Below the pieces are notes generated by a model that worked only from the letters and a program-made list of their open reading frames with translations, did not search any database and had not been told where the DNA came from. This document shows positions 57,571 to 64,000 of a stretch of DNA of 64,000 nt, piece after piece (position 1 is the stretch's first letter; each line of letters begins with the position of its first letter). The stretch lies in contig NW_004191847.1 of assembly GCF_000330505.1 (NCBI RefSeq), positions 96,834 to 160,833 of the forward strand, read 5' to 3'. Source of the stretch: Entamoeba invadens IP1. Its lineage: Eukaryota > Evosea > Mastigamoebida > Endamoebidae. The position numbers and the translations under genes are program-made.

Positions 57571-59234
57571 TTACAAAGCAAAGCCATTTTCTGACGTCAC
57601 TTTCTTCTTACCAGTTAAAGACTTTGGTCGTTGTACCCATAGACCTAACCCATCTCCCATGTGTCGCGGTGAGTTGTCGAAGTGATTTGTCGTTCGAGGG
57701 AGAGTTTGTTGGCCATGTCTCTTGTCGTCCTCTTTCTTCTCGACTTTTTCCGTTCTGATGACAGAGACGTGCAAAGACCCCGACTGACTCATTGCGCCTG
57801 TTTTAGTCGAATTGCTTCTCATCGAACGAGCGAAGAACCCTGATGATTCACTTGCTTCTTGACAAATAAGATTAGGATCAATTGACTCTGAACGGGCTGG
57901 TTCGATTTGTATGATTTCAAGAAGTGGTGTTTTTCTTAACGAGCAGAGTCTTGACTGGGTTTGAGTTTCCATCTTCAATAAAGTCGTTGAGTTTGCCTCT
58001 TTCTTAAAAACAGAGCCCGGCTTGTCACTTTCGAGTTTTTGGCCAAGAGAAAGGACTCTCACCTTTTGTTCTTCTTTTGGAGCACTTTGGCTGTTATTCA
58101 GTAACATTTCATTGTACGGGGGAACAATATTATAAGTCTGAAAATTGGTGATGTCGGTCACGTCACACACTTTCAATAGACAGACTGTCGCATGGTCCAT
58201 TTTCCCATGAAACGGGGTCGGCGCTGAAGTCAATTTTTTGCCTGTTTCTCTGATATATTTCCTCGAAGGTTCCGTGAGGTCGGCGACGTGTTGTGAGAGT
58301 GTTATAACTATTTGGTTCAAGTCGTTCTTGTTCTCCGGAAGTTCGATTTTCGACGTGAAGAGTTTGTCTGCTTCTCTTTCTTTGCTTTTGTACTTGACTG
58401 CCCCAGTAAATTGGGGGTCGAAGTTATCATGAAATCCGTCCGTCATAATAATTAGCATATCGTTCGGTTCTACAGTGATGTTTTTTAATTCAGCCTTCTT
58501 CAAATTTGGATGAAACGAGATCGATGGGCCAATGGCTCCATATGAGTTCTTCATGTTCTCAAACGACTTGTGAAACCTTCCACTGAGGGGCAAAGTGTGA
58601 TGTGTTCGTGGTGAATATAAAAAGGTCCGACAGTCTCCTATACTAATTAATAACTCGTGGTAATGTCCCGTTTGTGTTTTTGCTACAACAGATAGAGTGA
58701 TTGTAGTCAGTCCTAAATCAAAGAGTAACACCCCTTTTCTAAATATCGAGATGTGCGCTTGCTCACAACAGTCAACTAACAATTGAGCAATGTCTTGTAA
58801 GGTGTTACATGTCGCAACGTTGCTCGTAAAGTGTTCTAAAGCATTTTCGTTCGCGTCCAGAGCAGCTAGATAAGCCGCGTGTGACCACCCACACCCGTCA
58901 CACATGACACACTATGTATTAATCTCTATCTTAAACAAATAAAGTATCAAACGCAGGAACCATGCTTGAAGATTCTGACAGCAACTTTATCACAATTGGG
59001 GTCGCCTTGTTTTACACCATTTAAAAAGCCGTACGCATTAAACGAAGTCAAAGAAAACAAATTTTCTTTGCCAACAACTCGACAGATGTCCTTCGAAGCT
59101 CTAAAGTTGGTTGTATGTATAAAGTCGCCAAATGGAATAATTTTACTTTGTTTAATTCGCTTTACTTTTGACGAGAAAGCCGCTGTGAATGTTTTGTGGA
59201 TAGCCGCGATATCCAAGAGAGTAGTGGTGCTCAT
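57571..59234 (-). CDS. PP2C-like protein phosphatase with one intron
   Basis: The spliced protein is about 540 residues. Exon 1 (59234-58953) starts at ATG in MSTTTLLDIAAI; exon 2 is 58911-57571. The 41-base intron (58952-58912) starts GTTTGATAC and ends ATAG. Splicing joins FKHGSC to CVMCDGCGWS, giving the DG motif where PP2C enzymes have DGHGG. Further PP2C-like pieces are GDCRTFLY, MLIIMTDGFHDNF (metal-binding Asp) and a late MDHATVCLLKV. The first PP2C motif is weak. About 200 C-terminal residues are Ser/Lys-rich and probably disordered. The DGCGW variant resembles PP2C-like proteins of other amoebae. Activity is likely but not certain. Confidence 0.82.
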
Positions 59235-60814
59235 GTCCGGTAGGCTTATTATAAATTGTTTACTAAATAAGTTCAAAAAATTAATTAAAACCAAAAGGGT
59301 GATTAGAGTGATAAAAATAAAGGTTTCTTGTGTTTTCTTCTTACAAAAATACTTTGCTTCATGGTTTCGCAATAGTTTTTTATTTTAAATGAATTCAAAT
59401 GATCTATTTCAGACAAACCAAACACATTTTTTAGACTTCTTTTAATTTAAATTACACTCTGCTTTTGTTTGTCGTTTTTTTTAATATTAAATTGGGCATA
59501 ACAACACTAGCATCACCTTTTTAACAACCAAACAAAATAGTTTCATTTCAATTAGTAGAATTAATAGGTATAATAACCCGTTGTATTACCGATGAAAAGC
59601 GGAAACAAATGAATGTATAACCCCTCCATGTAAAACAAAAAGTGACCAACTGAAATAACTCGCTTTTACTCGGCTGTTTCAGGATAATGCAGCCAATTTT
59701 AATTGTTGGGTGAGTTATATCGGACGTTTTTTTAAAGTTGTCTAAAATGTTATTAAAACACCAAAAGAAACGTTTTTGTTAATGATTCAAAGTCGAGTGA
59801 AGATAGACACTATCTTCCAAGCGAACTTTTCAAGTCTGCTGTTCGAGGTTTTCAATAAAACAGCAAAATTGATTTGTGAAAATTAAATAGGGTTTCATGA
59901 ATTTGGTTTATCTTAATTTGGCAAAAAAATTAACAACATCATTTGATATACCTATTTTGCGTAAAACATTTCGATAAATGAAAGTCAATATGTTTTACTT
60001 TTTATTTTTTTTTTTAAAATCAAATTATATAAACTAGTTAATATAATTATAATATATTATTTTTATAAATAGTTAATTTTTTTATAATAAAAATTATCTT
60101 TAAAATGTTTGACCAAACTCTCAATTTTTACTTATTGATTTGTCCATTTTTTGACCAACTTTATAATTTTAAATTTTTTCCTCAATGTTTAAAAACAATT
60201 TAACTATAAAATATAGCCAAACAACTAAAAAATAGAAAAAATGAACAGAAAAAGAACTAGTAATTTGATAACCCATAAAACTATAATAGAAGTTTTAAAA
60301 ACTATTTATTAAAAGTTTGCTATATAAATCAATACGACGATAAAACAAAGGTAGAGCTTTCTTTTTTCAGCACTTACAGCTTGTAATTATGAACAATATT
60401 CCCGTTTTATTGCCAAAAAACCATTTAATTTTAATTGATATTTTAATATAAAAATGACAAATGTCTCTTTAATAATTAGAAGGGGAAAAACAAGGATTTA
60501 TTTATTTTTTATTCAACAATCGATTGTTTAACAGCAAAAGCATTTTGTTTTTTTATTGTTAAAAAATCCGAATTATTTAATTTCGACTACAATTGGTTGT
60601 TAATACAACAGGAATTATCTTAACTAATTTTTTTATAAACAAAAAATGTAATTCAAAAAGTAATAACAAATCATAAGAAAATAGTAAATTAGTTATATAT
60701 GAAAGTAAAATTTAAATTCTGATTTACCCTAAATAATTTGGTAAAATCATTTTTCAAAAATTGATAATTGCAGAATTCATCATTTTAAAAAATTTTTCAA
60801 ACATCAAATACAAT
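59235..60814. other. AT-rich intergenic region
   Basis: There is no supported gene. Upstream of the PP2C-like start, on the minus strand, there is a GAAC element near 59273. The hydrophobic frame continuing upstream of 59234 lacks its own ATG and is probably untranslated. Confidence 0.5.
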
Positions 60815-60816
60815 TT

Positions 60817-60854
60817 CATTTAAAAAGACGTAGAACTTCAATCAAGAATATATA
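60817..60854 (+). promoter_or_regulatory. TATA-like box and GAAC element
   Basis: CATTTAAAAAG at 60817-60827 and GAACTTCA at 60833-60840 lie just before the ATG at 60855. They match the known Entamoeba core promoter order of box, GAAC and initiator. Confidence 0.6.
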
Positions 60855-62151
60855 ATGTTGTTTCAGTTTATTCTATTGTTCTCCCTAGCTCTTTCTGAAA
60901 CATGCACACGTCATCCTGTAGTGATAGTACCAGGAATCATGGCTTCTATGTTAAATGCAGTAGTCCATATTCCAGACGACGTAGACTTTTGTGATCGTAA
61001 GTTAGCCTGTGATCGCAACAAAGATGAGTTCCGACTCTGGTTATCCTTAAAAGATGGGATCCCCTATATGAATGATTGTCAGATGGCTTATTTAACATGT
61101 CACTACAATGAGACAAGTGGATTAATGGAAAACGTTGAAGGTGTCAATATCTACCCTCCTGATTTTGGAAGTACTTATGCCGTCGATGAAATATGTCCTT
61201 CAATTCCTTTGAAAAGGTTTACCAGAGCCTTCCACGAGATCATTAAAGGTTTAGAAACGATCGGGTACGTCGACAAAGTCGATTTGTTCTCTGCACCGTA
61301 TGACTGGCGTTATTACCATCACGACGATTACTTAGAAAACACTAAGAAACTCATTGAAGAGGCCTATAACAAGAACCAACAAAAAGTCGTCATTTTGTCA
61401 CATTCAATGGGTGGAATGACTACTTATATTCTCCTCGACTACTTTGGAAAGGAGTTTTGCGACAAGTACATATTACGTTGGATAGCCATGAGCACCCCGT
61501 TTGTCAACCTATTAATACCATTAAAACTATACTTTTTAGTATAGAATAGTTGAATACACGTATTTTCTATTAATATAAATATATTAACTATTAACTAATA
61601 GATTCATTGGAACGGGAATTGCAAATGACGTGGCACTTGGGGGATATAATATGGGCTATCCTGTTTCTAAGGAACTCATCAAAAAGACGGCAAGGACGTT
61701 TGAGGCTCTTGTGATGATGGCGCCAATAGGAGGATATTGGAATTCATCGGATGTTCTAGTGGAAATGGGAGATGGGACCACATACACAGCAGATACTTTG
61801 TGGGAGTTGTATGAGCAAATTGATTTGATGAAACCATTTGCTAAGAAAGCACTACAAGAATCGTTTAAACCGTTTTTGGATAAGTGGGAGTCAAAGGTGC
61901 CATTTGATGTTGAAATGCATTGTGCAATTACAAGTGGATTGGAAACGTCTGGGAAGATCACATTTAAAGGAGACATCGACTCTGATTTTACTATTGATAC
62001 TGTTGATGGAGATGAAGAGGTTGCAATTAACTCTTTAGAATACTGTAAGATGATGACGTCTAATTTTACTAATCTTGGGAAATACAATCACCAAGGAATG
62101 CTTCTTGAGAAAGTTACCGTCGACTACGTCAAGAACTTGGCTTGTTTCTAG
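60855..62151 (+). CDS. LCAT-like acyltransferase / phospholipase, one intron
   Basis: This is a secreted alpha/beta hydrolase of the lecithin:cholesterol acyltransferase family, 397 residues after splicing. A signal peptide (LFQFILLFSLALS) is followed by HPVVIVPGIMASML, the conserved LCAT start. The nucleophile Ser is in ILSHSMGGMTTY (about residue 183), after FSAPYDWRY. A 103-base intron (61499-61601) starts GTTTGTCAAC and ends CTAATAG. Splicing restores MSTPFIGTGIANDVALGGYN, whereas unspliced reading stops at 61541. Later, DGDEEVAINSLE supplies the likely catalytic Asp and NHQGMLLEK the His. It probably acts on phospholipids outside the cell or in lysosomes. Its 3' end faces the hexosaminidase gene. 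Confidence 0.92.
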
Positions 62152-62301
62152 ATAAATAAAGCTATAACCACGCACTTCTTTTGGTTATAATTATTATAAT
62201 TAATATAAAGTAAATCGAATAGTTTACAGATTGATACGTTTAAATTAGTGTCTTACTGTTTATTTATCTATTTATCTATTACAAAGACAACAAAAAGTAA
62301 A

Positions 62302-64000
62302 TTATTGGGACTCAACCTCTTCAGGAAGTTGGCAATAGTTGCAATAGATCGGACCCATTCCCTTTGATATTCCTCTTCTCAGATTCATGCATCTTACATA
62401 ATTCATTCTGACCTCCAATGAGTCGGCATCGGTCATCTCTTTACTGCTCCAAAATCGCTCTGCCAACGCCATGAATCTTGTCTGTGATCTATCAAACCAA
62501 TTCTGGTCGTCACAACTCTCTCCCCAAGAGCACCCTTCCATCCCATACACTTTACTCAGTTCATCCTCAGTGAATTCCTTTGTTGGATCATTCGCATAGA
62601 AGTCTTTGAACGTCCACACCCACATATGGTACAAGTCATAACACGTTGATTCATTATACACTTTACAATCGGGGTCTCCTGATGATTGGTAAAACCCTGA
62701 TGAATAAATAGTGTTATATCCTGCGTCTACTGCCTGTTTGAGTAATGGGTCATTTTGCCACACTTGTACAATTGTGGTGGTGTCCGCGTTGTTGTTCTTG
62801 AACACTTCTTCCCACACAATTGGTGTCTTTTTGTTCGCGATAACACAGTCTTGGGAGTACTTATTGAAGTATGACTCAAGACCAGTAAAGTCTTTAACTG
62901 AGTGATTTGTCATCCATTCATTAATGACACTTAACTCTTTACACTTTTTCCAGCAATTTTGGTTCACTTCATCACCGCCCACATGAATATAGTCTGAAGT
63001 AAATACATCAGATAGTTCGGCTATTAAAGACTCGATGAGGGGGAACGTGTTTTCATCGGCAGGGTTCATCGTGATAAGGTTCTCTCCATAGTGCATCGTG
63101 GGCTTCGAAGCGTAATCCCAACAATCTACACCAACACCAGGGTATGCCTTGCCCCATGATGCAGCGTGTGCTGGCATATCTAATTCAGGGTATACTATGA
63201 TACCCCTCAACTCGGCGTAATCAATCAGTTCTTTAAGGAAGCTTTGTGTCAATATGTACTTCTTCGAGTAGCTCGCCTTTTTAGTAAACTCAGGATTCTT
63301 CTTTGATTCAAACAAGAAAGTTTGTGCGTCGGAGATGTGCAAGTGTAATATATTGATTTTAAACGCGGCCAGAGAGTCAACAATTTTGTAAAAGGTTTTG
63401 GGGAGGATTTGATTTCTTGAGGGGTCGACGAGTAACCCTCTCCACTTGAATCGAGGGAAGTCTGATATAGTGATGGGAAGTTGTGAAATATACGTCTTTT
63501 TGTCTGACATTCTCACTAATTGAATAAATGTCTCAAAGGCATGTCGAAGACCAAACACCGTCTTTACACTGATAGAAATCGTTTCCTTAGTCACAGAAAG
63601 GGTGTAACTCTCGTCAACTCCAATTTTTAAAACAGGTCGAATTTCTTCGGCAGTTTCCGAAGTAAATTGCAAGTCAATTGTTGTAATATCAGTTGGATCA
63701 ATTGGTGTGATGTGTGGGATATCAATTGCAGCGTGTAAAGAAAGTCTGAAGTCCTCCAAATTTTGAATTCGGCTAAGTGGGAACGTCACACTATGATTGA
63801 ATATGTTGTCGACAAATGTCTTGCACCTTTCGTTGGTTTTACAGACATCGGGTATATTCAGTGTTATCTCTGGAGTGATATGAATAGAGTCAGCCGACCC
63901 AATATTGGCTTCAACTTTCTGTGGGTATGGTACTAACAGCAATTGCCCTATAACATCATTACCATTCCCAGCAAAGACGGTGAATACCAGTAATGCAAAT
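62302..64000 (-). CDS. Beta-N-acetylhexosaminidase (GH20), 5' end outside window
   Basis: This is a GH20 enzyme that removes terminal N-acetylhexosamine from glycans, normally lysosomal or secreted. It starts beyond the right edge: the frame stays open to 64000 through a hydrophobic signal-like segment (FALLVFTVFAGNGND) that precedes LLLVPYPQKVEA. An N-terminal GH20b-like domain is followed by the TIM barrel: FKWRGLLVDPSRN, NILHLHISDAQTF, GIIVYPELDMPAHAASW, and YIHVGGDEVN with the catalytic Asp-Glu pair. WEEVF and the tryptophan-rich C-terminal GCSWGES and ALAERFWSS are also present. About 20 further residues at most are probably missing. No intron or lesion is seen. Confidence 0.95.
   Translation of the reverse strand, partial: FALLVFTVFAGNGNDVIGQLLLVPYPQKVEANIGSADSIHITPEITLNIPDVCKTNERCKTFVDNIFNHSVTFPLSRIQNLEDFRLSLHAAIDIPHITPIDPTDITTIDLQFTSETAEEIRPVLKIGVDESYTLSVTKETISISVKTVFGLRHAFETFIQLVRMSDKKTYISQLPITISDFPRFKWRGLLVDPSRNQILPKTFYKIVDSLAAFKINILHLHISDAQTFLFESKKNPEFTKKASYSKKYILTQSFLKELIDYAELRGIIVYPELDMPAHAASWGKAYPGVGVDCWDYASKPTMHYGENLITMNPADENTFPLIESLIAELSDVFTSDYIHVGGDEVNQNCWKKCKELSVINEWMTNHSVKDFTGLESYFNKYSQDCVIANKKTPIVWEEVFKNNNADTTTIVQVWQNDPLLKQAVDAGYNTIYSSGFYQSSGDPDCKVYNESTCYDLYHMWVWTFKDFYANDPTKEFTEDELSKVYGMEGCSWGESCDDQNWFDRSQTRFMALAERFWSSKEMTDADSLEVRMNYVRCMNLRRGISKGMGPIYCNYCQLPEEVESQ

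Noticed and set aside
58947..59372. Upstream extension of the PP2C-like exon 1 with a hydrophobic helix
   Set aside because: No ATG opens the extension; the first ATG at 59234 gives a soluble N-terminus and lies just after a GAAC element.
1..64000. CRISPR arrays, riboswitches or bacterial operons
   Set aside because: The genome is eukaryotic and no regularly spaced short repeats of that kind are visible.

Overview
The window looks like chromosomal DNA of an amoeba of the genus Entamoeba, most likely E. invadens or a close relative. The sequence is very AT-rich. Introns are few and short and mostly start with GTTTG and end in AG. Several genes have a TATTTAAA-like box and a GAAC element just before the ATG. 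The proteins are typical of the genus: a receptor kinase with a CxxC-rich ectodomain, a giant single-pass surface protein, LCAT-like and hexosaminidase hydrolases, and atypical small GTPases. The density of cut-and-paste DNA transposons is the basis for preferring an E. invadens-like species. The species call is an inference.

Layout. 1-10 kb is gene-poor and repeat-rich: dispersed short repeats, a wrecked pogo/Tigger-like transposase (4.9-6.7 kb) and a complete Tc1/mariner-type element with both inverted ends (7.87-9.92 kb). 10.2-14.2 kb is a transmembrane-kinase pseudogene with five lesions. 14.6-22.2 kb is bounded by a perfect 12-bp inverted repeat flanked by a perfect 7-bp direct repeat, which looks like a large transposon. 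Inside it lie a 0.5-kb MITE, a degenerate antisense piece of large-subunit rRNA and a decayed Hsp70 gene. 22.5-23.6 kb holds an intact type II membrane glycosyltransferase-like gene. 25.3-28.3 kb is a decayed agarase-type (GH50-like) glycoside hydrolase. 28.7-29.8 kb is a 5'-truncated LRR-like gene. 30.3-32.0 kb is a non-autonomous TIR element with no gene.

33.1-48.3 kb is one giant surface-protein gene of about 5,030 codons: signal peptide, many ~100-130-residue Cys-containing modules, one membrane segment and a short cytoplasmic tail. It is split into three frames by two one-base losses in A-runs. 48.7-51.1 kb has a small GTPase with two introns, a tRNA gene and a histidine-phosphatase-family gene. 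51.7-55.7 kb is a nest of palindromic elements: a GC-rich foldback element, then a 210-bp direct repeat bracketing a ~0.9-kb inverted repeat that itself contains a ~0.2-kb TIR element.

55.9-64 kb is the healthy, gene-dense end: a longin/adaptor-sigma-like protein, a multi-pass membrane protein, a PP2C-like phosphatase, an LCAT-like secreted acyltransferase/phospholipase and a beta-hexosaminidase that runs off the window. Intron models for four genes were worked out by hand and restore family motifs across the junctions. No operon-like organisation is expected or seen. The last two genes are a convergent pair of secretory or lysosomal-type hydrolases.
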